64,000 nucleotides of DNA from Hymenobacter sp. J193. Its GTDB lineage: Bacteria; Bacteroidota; Bacteroidia; Cytophagales; Hymenobacteraceae. The DNA lies in NCBI RefSeq assembly GCF_024700075.1, contig NZ_JAJONE010000001.1, forward strand, positions 1,550,001-1,614,000, read 5' to 3'. The notes under the pieces are model-generated. The model worked only from the letters and a program-made list of their open reading frames with translations. It was not told the DNA's origin and did not search any database. Shown piece after piece: positions 42,781-52,101 of the stretch; within the stretch, counting starts at the first letter, position 1, and each line of letters opens with the position of its first letter. Made by a program: the position numbers and the translations under genes.

Positions 42781-44436
42781 CTACTCGTCCAGGTACTGGT
42801 GCACGAACTTGATGGCCATGCTGCCTTCGCCCACGGCCGAGGCCACCCGGGCCATGGCCCCGGCCCGGCTGTCGCCGGCGGCAAAGATGCCAGGCACGCA
42901 GGTTTCCAGGGCAAACGGCTCACGCTGGCGCTTCCAGCTGGCGGCGTAGCGCGGGTCCTGCACCAGGTCGCGGCCAGTGAGCACGAAGCCTTTAGCGTCG
43001 CAGATGACCTGCTCGCACACCCACTCGGTGCTGGGCCGCGCTCCAATGAACACAAATAAGGCCCGCGCCGGCCGCACCTCTTCCTGGCCCCGGCTACTGA
43101 TGACCACACTTTCGAGGTGGTCGTGCCCGCGCACGGCGGCCACCTGAGTGTGGGGCAGAATCTCGATGTTGGGCGTGCGGCCGATCTGTTCAATCAGGTA
43201 AGCCGACATGCTGGCCGCTAGGGACTCGCCCCGGATGAGGATGTATACCCGCCGGGCGTAGGTGGCCAGGTACATGGCAGCCTGCCCGGCCGAGTTGCCC
43301 CCGCCCACGATGTACACATCCTGCTCCTGACAAGAGCGCGCCTCGGTGCGGGCCGCGCCGTAGTACACACCGGCGCCCGTCAGCGCATCAATGCCGGGCA
43401 CGTCGAGGGTGCGGTAGCTCACGCCGGTGGTGAGCACCACGGCGCGGGTGCGCACCTCGCTGCCGTTGCCGAGGGTGAGGACTTTATAGCCATCCTGCAC
43501 GCACAGGGCCGTTACTTCCTGGGGGGCCAGAAACTCGGCCCCGAGGCGCACGGCCTGGGTCCAGGCCCGGTGAGCCAGCTCGGTGCCGCTCAGGCCCGTG
43601 GGGAAGCCCAGGTAGTTTTCGATGCGCGAGGAGGTGCCCGCCTGTCCGCCCGGCGACTCTCGCTCGATAATCAGCGTCTTCAGCCCCTCCGAAGCCCCAT
43701 ACACTGCCGCCGCCAGCCCCGAGGGGCCGGCCCCAATCACCACCACATCGTAAAGGTCCTGCGAGGCTTGCACCACCAGCCCCAGCTTGGCGGCCACGGC
43801 AGCGCGGTCGGGCTGGGCCAGCGCAGTACCATCTTCGAATACGACGGCCGGCAGATCGGCGGGGCCGTAACCCACGCGGGCCAGCAGGGCAGCGGCTTCG
43901 GGCTGGGCCTCGAAGTCAAGCCACTGAAACGCCACCATGTAGCCGGCCAGGAAGTCTTTGAGGGCGTGGGAAAGCGGTGACCATTGAAACCCGATGAGCC
44001 GCACACCCTGGAAGCGGGGCTGGTGCGTGGCCTGCCAGGAGCTCAGCAGGTCGTGAAGCGTGGGGTAGAGCAGCTGCTGGGGCGGGTCCCAGGGCTTCAT
44101 CAGGTAATAGTCGAGGCGGGCGTGGTTGATGGCCCGGATGGCGGCCTCGGTATCGGCGTAGGCCGTGAGCAGCACGCGGCGGGCGTCCGGGAACAGGGTG
44201 CGGGCCTGCTCCAGCAGCTCCACTCCTTCCATCTCGGGCATCCGCTGGTCGGCCAGCAGCAAAGCCAGGGACTCGTTGCGCACCTGCAGCTCCCGCAGCG
44301 TGGCCAGGGCCTCGGCCCCCGAGCTGGCGCGCAGCACCCGGTAGTCGCGCCGGAACTCCTGGCGCAGGTCCCGGTCGATGGCGGCCAGCACCTGCGGGTC
44401 ATCGTCAACGGCCAGAATAACGGGTTTCTTTTCCAT
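42781..44436 (-). CDS. Receiver domain fused to a thioredoxin-reductase-like flavoprotein
   Basis: A 551-residue fusion. Receiver (about 5-125): VDDDP acidic pair, phospho-Asp in LLADQRMPEMEG near residue 57 and Lys in LMKPWD. A thioredoxin/glutaredoxin-like fold without cysteines follows (about 145-225). Then comes an FAD/NAD(P)-binding reductase: DVVVIGAGPSGLAAAVYGASEG near 232, GGQAGTSSRIENYLGFP near 263, VYIVGGGNSAGQAAMYLA near 375 and GIFAAGDSRAGAMARVASAVGEG near 510. The CxxC that thioredoxin reductases use is absent: the segment before the NADPH motif reads RTEARSCQEQ, with one Cys. The kinase gene just upstream is the obvious partner. Confidence 0.88.
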   Translation of the reverse strand: MEKKPVILAVDDDPQVLAAIDRDLRQEFRRDYRVLRASSGAEALATLRELQVRNESLALLLADQRMPEMEGVELLEQARTLFPDARRVLLTAYADTEAAIRAINHARLDYYLMKPWDPPQQLLYPTLHDLLSSWQATHQPRFQGVRLIGFQWSPLSHALKDFLAGYMVAFQWLDFEAQPEAAALLARVGYGPADLPAVVFEDGTALAQPDRAAVAAKLGLVVQASQDLYDVVVIGAGPSGLAAAVYGASEGLKTLIIERESPGGQAGTSSRIENYLGFPTGLSGTELAHRAWTQAVRLGAEFLAPQEVTALCVQDGYKVLTLGNGSEVRTRAVVLTTGVSYRTLDVPGIDALTGAGVYYGAARTEARSCQEQDVYIVGGGNSAGQAAMYLATYARRVYILIRGESLAASMSAYLIEQIGRTPNIEILPHTQVAAVRGHDHLESVVISSRGQEEVRPARALFVFIGARPSTEWVCEQVICDAKGFVLTGRDLVQDPRYAASWKRQREPFALETCVPGIFAAGDSRAGAMARVASAVGEGSMAIKFVHQYLDE

Positions 44437-44441
44437 GAGTC

Positions 44442-44478
44442 GGGTGATAGGGTAACAGGTGATGAGGTAACAGGTGAC
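44442..44478. repeat. Short tandem repeat, GGTAACAGGTGA units
   Basis: GGTAACAGGTGATGA is followed by GGTAACAGGTGACTA, after a partial GGTGATA unit. It stands 5 nt upstream of the receiver-flavoprotein start, so it forms the end of that gene's leader. Too short and few to be a CRISPR array. Confidence 0.6.
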
Positions 44479-44697
44479 TAGGGCGGCGACGCTAGGCCGT
44501 CGTGCTTCGCTCCGCGCTGCATGACGTGTCGGCGACGCAGGTGGCTTGGTTTCGTGCAAAACTCAAGTGCCTTAGACCAGCGCGACATAAGCAGGTTTTC
44601 GGGAAGTCGCACCGAAGGCACACCGAACCCACTCCGAAGGGGCTGCGATTTTACTCCGAACCCTCTGCCTGAGAAAAACACAATCAGGCAAAGCAAC

Positions 44698-46095
44698 TCA
44701 GCTTACGACCGGCAGCCAGGCGCAGAACTCGGTGCGACCCGGCGCGGAGCGTACTTCCAGGCGGCCGCCGTGGTTGCGAAGGATGCGCTGGGCAATATCC
44801 AGCCCCAGCCCGGTGCCCTCGCCCGCCTGCTTGGTGGTGAAGAACGGCTCAAAGATATGCGGCAGCACCTCGGCCGGGATGCCGGGCCCATTGTCCACAA
44901 TGAGCACCTGCACGAACTCGCCCTGGCGCTGGGTGCGTACTTCGAGCTGCCCGCCCAGGGGCAGCACATCCAGGGCGTTATCGAGCAGGTTGGTCCACAC
45001 CTGGTTGAGGGAGCTGACCTGCCCGCGCACCGGCGGCAGCCCTGGGGCAAAGGCACGCACCAGCCGGATCTGCCGCTCGCGCAGGCGGTAGCCCAGCATG
45101 TTGAGGGTGCTTTCGAGACCGGCCTGCACATCAAGTGGGGCGTAGTTGGCGCCCCGGTCCATGTGCGAATAGGTCTTCACGTTGGAAACCAGGGTACTGA
45201 TGCGGGTGGAAGCTTCCTGTACGTCGTGCAGCAGGCAGCGGGCCGTCAGCTGGCTTTCCAGCCAGGCCAGGGCAATGGGACGGGCCTCGGGGGCAAGAGT
45301 TGCCGCCAGGGGCTCCAGCTCGGCGCGGGTGCGGCCGGCCTGCAGCAGCGGAGCGGCCAGCCGGTAGCCGTCGGGCACGCCCTGGCTTTCAAGCCAGTCG
45401 GCCAGCAGGTCTTCCTCATCGGCGCACTCCAGAGCCGTGAAGCCGCCCCGGTTTTCGGGCGCTGCCGGCTCGGCCAGCGCCACGAGCAAGGCCAGGGCCT
45501 CGGGTGTGGGGCAGTGCTGCACCAGCGCCTGCAGAAACGCGGGCTGCTGGCTTACCTGGCTGGCCAGGGCCTGGGCGGCGCGGGCAATGGCGGCGGCGGG
45601 GTTGTTAAGCTCGTGGGCCAGCCCGGCCGAGAGCTTGCCCAGGGCCCGCAGCTTCTCATCGCGCTCCTGGGCGCGGGTTTCGTCGCGGGCCCGGTCGCTC
45701 ATGGCACTCACCAGGCGCTGCACCAGTTCGGGGCTCACCTGTTCCATTTCCGGAAACAGGTTGCGGTGCAACGCCAGCAGCACCGTGGGCCCGGTAGTGA
45801 CCCCGAAGCCACTGCTGGTGCGCAGGCGCGAGTAAGGCAGCACCCCGCTGATCTGACCGGCCTCTATCCGAAAGCCTGGCTCCCGCTGCCCGTTCACCAC
45901 CCGAAAGAATTGCAGGCCGCCCTGTAGAATCACCATCATATAGTCGGCCGGCTCGCCGGGGCGCATAATATCCTGCTGGGCGGCAAACTCGCGCCGCTCC
46001 CCGTGGGTCAGCAGCCAGTCGTACACGGTGGGTGGCAGGTCGGCCAGCAGGGGCACGGCCGCCAGGTCGGCGGCGGAAAGAAGCGTTTCGGACAT
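44698..46095 (-). CDS. Sensor histidine kinase with cyclic-nucleotide-binding domain
   Basis: A 465-residue soluble kinase. Residues about 12-130 form a cNMP-binding (CRP-like) domain: EFAAQQDIMRPGEPADYMMVILQGGL and the phosphate-cassette region. A short helix leads to HisKA with LGKLSAGLAHELNNPAAAI near 168-186 (His about 177). An unusual insert of about 110 residues separates it from the ATPase domain, which has NQVWTNLLDNALDVL, VDNGPGIP and GEGTGLGLDIAQRI. The receiver-flavoprotein gene follows 261 nt downstream on the same strand, so phosphotransfer between the two is likely. The cNMP domain lacks clear cAMP contacts and may sense something else. Confidence 0.88.
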   Translation of the reverse strand: MSETLLSAADLAAVPLLADLPPTVYDWLLTHGERREFAAQQDIMRPGEPADYMMVILQGGLQFFRVVNGQREPGFRIEAGQISGVLPYSRLRTSSGFGVTTGPTVLLALHRNLFPEMEQVSPELVQRLVSAMSDRARDETRAQERDEKLRALGKLSAGLAHELNNPAAAIARAAQALASQVSQQPAFLQALVQHCPTPEALALLVALAEPAAPENRGGFTALECADEEDLLADWLESQGVPDGYRLAAPLLQAGRTRAELEPLAATLAPEARPIALAWLESQLTARCLLHDVQEASTRISTLVSNVKTYSHMDRGANYAPLDVQAGLESTLNMLGYRLRERQIRLVRAFAPGLPPVRGQVSSLNQVWTNLLDNALDVLPLGGQLEVRTQRQGEFVQVLIVDNGPGIPAEVLPHIFEPFFTTKQAGEGTGLGLDIAQRILRNHGGRLEVRSAPGRTEFCAWLPVVS

Positions 46096-46198
46096 GGCAG
46101 TGAACGTTGATTGCTGACAACAAGCTAGCTGCCGGATTGGCTTACAGGCATCCGGGCTTCGTATGGGCCTGATCTGCCGGCCCACCTATACCATAGCG

Positions 46199-46254
46199 CG
46201 GCTCCATCCCAGGGCAGGCCCCCGGATAAGAAGGCCTGCGCTAAGATGGAGCCG
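46199..46254 (-). terminator. Double-stem hairpin past the DUF2846 gene
   Basis: CGGCTCCATC/GATGGAGCCG encloses GCAGGCC/GGCCTGC. It is 23 nt past the stop at 46278. No T-run. Confidence 0.5.
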
Positions 46255-46277
46255 GAAGTACAGGATGATGCGGCCGG

Positions 46278-46724
46278 TTACTTACTTTCTGCCGGGGCCG
46301 CAGCGTCGCAGTTATCGGGCTTCAGGTCGGCGTTTTTCTTCTTGTAGGTCGACTCGGTAACTTCCGTAAAGACCATTTTTACGGTCATCAGGCGGGTTTT
46401 CACATCGCCCTGAATATAGTAGACCTTGCCGGCTTCCAGGGTCAGGTCAAACTTGTCGTGGTCAGGCAGGTTGAGGCCGCCGGCCACGGAGGTGAAGGCC
46501 GTTTCGCCTGGCTTCAGCTTCACCACAAAGTAGCGTTTGTTGCTAAGGCGGCACAGCTCGGCCCCGTTGGCCCGAATGGTGAAGTTCACGCCGGCCTGCG
46601 CCAGCATGGGCGGGCGGTAAAACACCACGGTGGCCATATCGGGCGTGGGGGCGGGCAGGGTGCCCTGGGCATAGCTGGCACTGGCGGCAGCCATTAGTAT
46701 GCCTGTGCAAAGAAGGTAGCGCAT
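46278..46724 (-). CDS. Exported DUF2846-like protein
   Basis: A 148-residue protein with signal peptide MRYLLCTGILMAAASASYAQ. The body (ATVVFYRPPMLAQAGVNFTIRANG, LSNKRYFVVKLKPGETAF, LTLEAGKVYYIQGDVKTRL) is the DUF2846 beta-sandwich found in small secreted proteins, of unknown function. The ATG at 46724 opens the signal; an upstream extension would add 13 unrelated residues. Alone between hairpins. Confidence 0.78.
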   Translation of the reverse strand: MRYLLCTGILMAAASASYAQGTLPAPTPDMATVVFYRPPMLAQAGVNFTIRANGAELCRLSNKRYFVVKLKPGETAFTSVAGGLNLPDHDKFDLTLEAGKVYYIQGDVKTRLMTVKMVFTEVTESTYKKKNADLKPDNCDAAAPAESK

Positions 46725-46899
46725 GAAGTGGGTTAGGGTGAAGCGTTGGCAATTCCGGCCCAATATAGAACGTCATGGCTGATGCCCAAAGCGGCTATGA
46801 GTTGCAGAGGTTTGTCTTCCACACATTGCGCAGAGTAGCTGCTTTCTTAGCTAGGCGAGGTAACATAACGGCCGGCTGGCGAGTTGGCCCAAGGCTTGG

Positions 46900-47300
46900 C
46901 TAGTGCGTAGCCAGCGGTAGGGCTTCAGACCGAGCTCCTGCCTGGGCTTCCAGTGCACGTAGGCGAGCTTCTGGCGCGGCGGTGTCGGCTTCCAGGCAAA
47001 TTGGCGCAGTCGGTGAATACAAAGCTGTCTGTGGCCAACAGGCCCCGGTCACTGTTCACTTCTAGGCCAGCAAAGGAATTGTTGTTATAACTGCTATCCA
47101 GGGTGCGTGGAGTACCCACACTAACCAGCCCCTCCGAGTAGGCGCGCAGGTCAGTCGTGCTTACCGCATCAGTCGTGCTATTCTGACCCACCAGGATGTT
47201 GGTACCCAGGTCAGGTTCAGGTGGCGTTGTGGATGCCCATGTTGTCGCCGCTATGGGTTTTGTCGGGCATCAGGGGTAAAAAGGCGAGTACGCGTAGCCA
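46900..47300 (-). pseudogene. Decayed fragment of a tail-fibre-like (S74) surface protein
   Basis: On the minus strand, coding-like pieces occur in different frames: LPLMPDKTHSGDNMGIHNAT, then GTNILVGQNSTTDAVSTTDL with a further 40 residues, then LEADTAAPEARLRALEAQAG near the end. The last piece resembles the coiled-coil tail of the intact S74 protein next door (LETRLKNLETLLGARAAE). Stops and frame changes separate them, so this is a remnant, probably of a tandem duplicate or a swapped segment. Confidence 0.5.
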
Positions 47301-47396
47301 CAAAACTCGCTATGATCTACCGGTGGGTCTGGTAACTTTCTGCCAAGTTGGGAATTGGAGGAAACCAACAGTTCAGGTAAATCTTAGCCCAAGCCA

Positions 47397-48722
47397 TTAC
47401 TCTGCCGCCCGGGCTCCGAGCAGCGTCTCCAGATTCTTAAGCCGGGTTTCCAGCGAGGCGGTGCTGGCCGTTTGCGCCTGTTGCTGCCGCAGCTGGGCCT
47501 GGGCCGCCGACAGTTCGGTGCGTAGCTGCTCAAGCTGCCGCTGCTGCTCTTTCAGGGCTTCTACCAGTACGGGCGTGAGCTGGGCATAGTTCACAGCTTT
47601 AAGTCCGTCCTTGTCAGTGCTCACCAGTTCGGGGTACACTTGTTCCAGCTCCTGGGCAATGAAGCCCACCTGCTCGCCCTGTGGCCCTTGGCCGGCCCGG
47701 AAACGGTAGCGGCGGCCTTGCAGTGCCTGCACTCCGGCCAGCGCGTTACTTATAGGGCGCACGTCGGTTTTCAGGCGGGCATCGGAGCTCGTAGAAACCA
47801 CGCCCTGCAACGTGAGATTACCGGTGATGGTGATACCGCCCTCGGCGTACACGGCCACTTTGCGGTTGGTGGTGCTGGTGCCGGCGCCCACGATGTTAAG
47901 TGCGTCGGCCGTGAGGTTGCCGTAGCCGATGGTGCCAGCCTGAGCGTGCTTATCCGCCACACCCGAGCCAAACTCCAAGGTATTGGCTCCCTGGATTTTC
48001 ACGTTGCCCTGCACGTCCAGCTTGGCCTGCGGACTGGGGGTGCCGATGCCTACGTTGCCGCTGGCGCTGATGTCGAGAGAACTGGTAGGGGCGCCGGGGC
48101 GGATGCGAAAAGGCAGGCGTGAGCCTCCCGTCAGGTCGCGCACAAAGAAGTTGGCTTCGTTGGCCCCGATATCCCATGTCTGGGCCGTGAAGCCGCCAGT
48201 ACTGGTCTGCTCCATACGAATGGCCGGGGTATTACCACGCAGCAGGTGCAACAGCAGCGCGGGGCCAGTGGTGCCTATGCCCAGTGCAGTGGAGGTCGTC
48301 AAGTTGCCGCCGAAGCTGCCGTTGCCGGTCACACTCAGCGCCCCGGTAGTCGTGATCGGGCCGGTGAAGTAGCCCGCGCCGGCCACATGCAGCAGGTACT
48401 GCGGGTTATCAACGCCGATGCCCACGTTGCCGCTGTAGTTCCAGGTCAGCACCGACTGACGGGCACCACCACGGTTGATGCCCAGTACGCCGCCCGTATA
48501 GCCGTAGAGTACTGGCCCATCTACGTTCTGGCCCAGCCAGTTCTTCGTGCTGTTGGCCGCACCGTACCAGCCCAGTCCATGGTTGGTATCGGTAAAGTTC
48601 CGCAGCAGTATTTCGTGGTCGTTGAAGCCGTAATTCTGCGTGGCCTGGGCTTGCGCCTTTACGGTACTGAGCAGGGGCAGCACTAGGATACCCATAAGGC
48701 AGCGGATAACAGAGCGTGTCAT
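47397..48722 (-). CDS. Secreted tail-fibre-domain protein with S74 intramolecular chaperone
   Basis: A 441-residue protein. A signal peptide (MGILVLPLLSTVKAQAQA) leads to collagen-like/beta-helical trimer segments with repeated VGIG-x-x-x-PQ turns (GNVGIGVDNPQYLLHV, GNVGIGTPSPQAKLDV). From about residue 318 comes the peptidase S74 domain: STSSDARLKTDVRPI with the catalytic Ser, GEQVGFIAQELEQVYPELV, and NYAQLTPVLVEALKEQ, followed by a C-terminal coiled coil. Such domains trimerise the fibre and cut themselves off. In Bacteroidota these are surface proteins, not phage parts, and no phage genes are near. Confidence 0.88.
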   Translation of the reverse strand: MTRSVIRCLMGILVLPLLSTVKAQAQATQNYGFNDHEILLRNFTDTNHGLGWYGAANSTKNWLGQNVDGPVLYGYTGGVLGINRGGARQSVLTWNYSGNVGIGVDNPQYLLHVAGAGYFTGPITTTGALSVTGNGSFGGNLTTSTALGIGTTGPALLLHLLRGNTPAIRMEQTSTGGFTAQTWDIGANEANFFVRDLTGGSRLPFRIRPGAPTSSLDISASGNVGIGTPSPQAKLDVQGNVKIQGANTLEFGSGVADKHAQAGTIGYGNLTADALNIVGAGTSTTNRKVAVYAEGGITITGNLTLQGVVSTSSDARLKTDVRPISNALAGVQALQGRRYRFRAGQGPQGEQVGFIAQELEQVYPELVSTDKDGLKAVNYAQLTPVLVEALKEQQRQLEQLRTELSAAQAQLRQQQAQTASTASLETRLKNLETLLGARAAE

Positions 48723-48942
48723 AGGACGGGGTAGCGTGAAGCCCCTAAACTACTAGGAGTCCGGCTCAAAAGAAAAGCTATGTATGTCAACGCCGTCATT
48801 TGAGATGTCGAAAGCTCGGGACGACTTCTTATGCCAAGCCCGTCAGCTCCCATAGGGCCAGTAGAAACAAGCAAAAACCCCGTTCTTGCCAAACTTTTTA
48901 GCCCCTGCGCGCATTACCTTCTTTTCCCCCTGACTACTCCCC

Positions 48943-50334
48943 ATGGCTAAGATAAAAACCCTCTTTTTCTGCCAGAACTGCGGCGCCCAGAGTGCTAAAT
49001 GGATTGGCCGCTGCCCCAGCTGCGGGGAGTGGAACACCTACGTGGAGGAGGTAATTGAAAAGGCCGACACGGCCACGGCCAACACGGCCTGGAAAGCTTC
49101 CACCACCGTGGGCAGCACGCCCACCAAAGCGGCCAAGCCCAAGCCCCTGGGCGAAATCCTCTACGAAGAAGAGTCGCGCCTCGACACCCACGACGGAGAG
49201 CTGAACCGCGTGCTGGGCGGCGGGCTGGTGCCCGGCTCTCTGGTGCTCATCGGGGGTGAGCCGGGCATTGGCAAAAGCACGCTCATGCTCCAGATTGCCA
49301 TGCACCTGGGCCGCCTGAAAGTGCTGTACGTGAGTGGGGAGGAAAGCGAGCAGCAGATCAAGATGCGGGCCGAGCGCCTGGGCCAGCAGCACGCGGGCCT
49401 GTACATCCTCACCGAAACCAGCACCCAGAACATCTTCCGCCAGATCGACCAACTGCAGCCCAACGTGGTCATCATCGACTCCATCCAGACGCTGCATTCT
49501 TCTCTGGTGGAATCCGGGGCGGGCTCGGTGAGCCAGGTGCGGGAGTGTACCCAGGAGCTGCTCAAGTACGCCAAGGAAACCGGGGTGCCCGTGCTGCTCA
49601 TCGGCCACATCACTAAGGACGGCTCCATTGCCGGCCCCAAAATCCTGGAGCACATGGTGGATACGGTGCTGCAGTTTGAGGGCGACCGGCATCTGACGTA
49701 CCGCATCCTGCGCACCATCAAAAACCGCTTTGGCTCCACCTCCGAGTTGGGCATCTACGAGATGCAGGGCTCGGGGCTGCGGCAGGTGAGCAATCCTTCG
49801 GAAATCCTGCTTTCCCAGCGCAGCGAAACGCTCAGCGGCATTGCCATCGGGGGCACGCTGGAAGGCAACCGCCCCCTGCTGGTGGAGGTGCAGGCCCTCG
49901 TGACGCCCGCTACCTACGGCACGCCCCAGCGCTCGGCCACCGGCTTCGACGCCAAGCGCCTGCAGATGCTGCTGGCCGTGCTGGAAAAGCGCAGCGGCCT
50001 GCGCCTGGGCCAGCACGACGTGTTCCTGAACATTGCCGGGGGCCTGCGCCTCGACGACCCGGCCCTGGACCTGGCCGTGTGCGCCGCCGTGGTGTCGTCC
50101 TTGAACGATATTCCGCTGGCGGGCGAAATCTGCCTGGCCGCCGAAGTGGGCCTGAGCGGAGAAATCCGGGCAGTGAGCCGGCTCGACCAGCGCCTCTCGG
50201 AAGCGGAGAAGCTGGGCTTTGCCGAAATGTACATCTCCCAGTTCAACGCCCGCGGCCTGGATCTGAGCCGCTATGGTATTCGGGTACACCCTTCGGGCCG
50301 GCTCGATGAAGTCCTATCCGGTTTGTTTGGCTAA
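48943..50334 (+). CDS. radA: DNA repair protein RadA (Sms)
   Basis: A 463-residue RecA-like helicase that helps branch migration in recombination. An N-terminal zinc finger (CQNCGAQ...CPSCGEW, residues 10-29), Walker A GGEPGIGKSTLM near 103-114, Walker B VVIIDSIQTL near 180, the RadA signature IKNRFGSTSELGIYEM near 258-273, and a Lon-like C-terminal domain (LNIAGGLRLDDPALDLAV near 365-382). Length is normal. The start ATG at 48943 is clear. Confidence 0.97.
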   Translation: MAKIKTLFFCQNCGAQSAKWIGRCPSCGEWNTYVEEVIEKADTATANTAWKASTTVGSTPTKAAKPKPLGEILYEEESRLDTHDGELNRVLGGGLVPGSLVLIGGEPGIGKSTLMLQIAMHLGRLKVLYVSGEESEQQIKMRAERLGQQHAGLYILTETSTQNIFRQIDQLQPNVVIIDSIQTLHSSLVESGAGSVSQVRECTQELLKYAKETGVPVLLIGHITKDGSIAGPKILEHMVDTVLQFEGDRHLTYRILRTIKNRFGSTSELGIYEMQGSGLRQVSNPSEILLSQRSETLSGIAIGGTLEGNRPLLVEVQALVTPATYGTPQRSATGFDAKRLQMLLAVLEKRSGLRLGQHDVFLNIAGGLRLDDPALDLAVCAAVVSSLNDIPLAGEICLAAEVGLSGEIRAVSRLDQRLSEAEKLGFAEMYISQFNARGLDLSRYGIRVHPSGRLDEVLSGLFG

Positions 50335-50539
50335 AAGCGGCTAAACGTGCCCGGCGGAGGTGGGCTACGAAAAAATTATGTCCTTGGATTGGATTTTCTG
50401 AACCTGAGTGCCGTATCTTCGGTATAGCAATTGACTTTTCCCGCGAAAATGGGGTGGCTGACGGGTTTTGTTTTCTGGCACTGAAAGTCAAGGCGTACCG
50501 TACTTCCTCAGTGTATAATCCTACGATACTGTTTTTTCG

Positions 50540-51991
50540 ATGACTTCAGTTTTACGCCTGACTGCCAGTTGCCTGATGGCGGCACTGCTGAGCCCGGTGC
50601 TTGGCTGGGCCCAGGGCACTGTAGTGCTGACCGGCAAAATCAGCAACCGCACCAGCGACTCTATTGCGGTGGCCGTGCGGGAAAATCCGCTGGAAGCCCA
50701 CGAGCAGCTTACCTACGCCCGCGTCAACGAGAAAGGCGAGTTTCGGCTGGCCGTGCCCGTAAGCGGCCCCACCAAAGCCGACCTGGTGTACGGCGACGAC
50801 GCTACCCAGCTGTTTGTGGAGCCCGGCAACAACTTGGAGGTGCGCTTTAAGAGCTCTGACCTGATTGGCTCTATCAAATTCAAGGGCACTGGGGCCGAGG
50901 CCAATACCTTTCTGGCCGAGATGGACGAGCGGTTCGTGGAAAACGACGGCTTTCAGGTGCTGCCCGACAACATTATGCTCTACGAGCCGGGCTTCCTGGA
51001 TTTCCTGGATTACCGCCGCAAGCAGGAGCTGAAGTTTCTGGAAGAAAGCGAAGAAGGACTCACCGCTACCTTCCGCAACTACATTAAGGCCGAGATTGAC
51101 TACACCTATGCCAACGACCGGCTGACATTTCAGGACCTGCGCGAGCAGGTGGTGGCCACGGAGCCCCGCCTGAAAATGACGCCCACCTTCTACGAGTTCC
51201 TCAACGACGAGAAGCTGGTCAACAATCCTTCCGCCATTCACAACGAAACCTATCAGGAATTTCTCCTCAACTACATTCACTACCAGGCCCTCAGCCAGAA
51301 TCACCGCCGCACCGACCCGGATTTCTTTCAGGTGTGCTACGAAATGGCGAAGACCAAGCTGAGCGGCGCCATCCGGCCGCTGGTGATGGGCCGGGTGATG
51401 CAGGAATCCTTCCGCTTCGGCCACGTGAAAGTGTCGCAGGCCATGCTCTCCGACTTCTTGGCCGTGGAAGGCTCCAAAACCTACGTACCGGCTCTGCAGG
51501 CCGATTTCGACGCGCACAAGGCGTTTTCGATTGGCGCATTGGCGCCCGATTTCAAGCTGGTATCCGTAGCCGGCGACACTATTTCGCTCAACAGCTTTGC
51601 GGGCAAGCTGGTGTACCTCAACTTCTGGAAAAGCACCAGCGGCCTGTGCCTGCGCGACTTGCCCTACGCGGCTGATCTAGCCAAGAAGTTCGACGGCAAA
51701 AACATTGTGTTCCTGAATATTGCCCTGGACGAAAACGAGCCGGCCTGGAAACAGCTGGTCGTGAGCAAGAAGCTGCCGGGCGTACATGCCCGTGCCGTGG
51801 GCGGCCTGCGCTCGGCCCTGGCACGGGCCTATGCCCTCGACAACGTGCCAGCCTACTTTCTGCTGGCCGAGGACGGAACCTTCCTCAATACCAAGCCCAA
51901 GCGCCTGAGCAGTCACGCCGCCGTGGAAGAAATCAAGGATTCCTTTGGCAAAGCCGCCCTCTATACCAGCACTGCCGAAATCAAAAAGTAG
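50540..51991 (+). CDS. Secreted thioredoxin-fold protein with a broken CxxC (SxxC)
   Basis: A 483-residue protein with signal peptide (LTASCLMAALLSPVLGWAQG). An N-terminal beta-sandwich (GTVVLTGKISNRTSDSIAVAV) like the DUF4369 domain, a helical middle, and a C-terminal TlpA/AhpC thioredoxin fold starting at GALAPDFKLVSVAGD near 333. The active site, normally W-C-x-x-C, reads FWKSTSGLCLRDLP near 358-371, so the attacking Cys is replaced by Ser and only the second Cys remains. cis-Pro (NVPAYFLL) is kept. It can hardly be a normal thiol oxidoreductase; a binding or holding role is possible. Confidence 0.83.
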   Translation: MTSVLRLTASCLMAALLSPVLGWAQGTVVLTGKISNRTSDSIAVAVRENPLEAHEQLTYARVNEKGEFRLAVPVSGPTKADLVYGDDATQLFVEPGNNLEVRFKSSDLIGSIKFKGTGAEANTFLAEMDERFVENDGFQVLPDNIMLYEPGFLDFLDYRRKQELKFLEESEEGLTATFRNYIKAEIDYTYANDRLTFQDLREQVVATEPRLKMTPTFYEFLNDEKLVNNPSAIHNETYQEFLLNYIHYQALSQNHRRTDPDFFQVCYEMAKTKLSGAIRPLVMGRVMQESFRFGHVKVSQAMLSDFLAVEGSKTYVPALQADFDAHKAFSIGALAPDFKLVSVAGDTISLNSFAGKLVYLNFWKSTSGLCLRDLPYAADLAKKFDGKNIVFLNIALDENEPAWKQLVVSKKLPGVHARAVGGLRSALARAYALDNVPAYFLLAEDGTFLNTKPKRLSSHAAVEEIKDSFGKAALYTSTAEIKK

Positions 51992-52101
51992 CCTTTTCGG
52001 TTATGCTATACCAGCCGCCTTCCGGTTTTCCGGGGGGCGGCTGTGTTTTGGGCGGGTGCATAGCCGCTCCTACCCTTTCCCTGCCGACCTTTAGCCGCTA
52101 C

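Noticed and set aside
44442..44478. Possible CRISPR-like array
   Set aside because: Only two and a half short units without spacers and no cas genes; it is a tandem repeat.
47397..48722. Prophage tail fibre
   Set aside because: The S74 protein has a signal peptide and stands alone among housekeeping genes; no capsid, integrase or lysis gene is near.
48934..50289. 451-codon open frame on the minus strand over radA
   Set aside because: Antisense shadow of a fully recognised gene.
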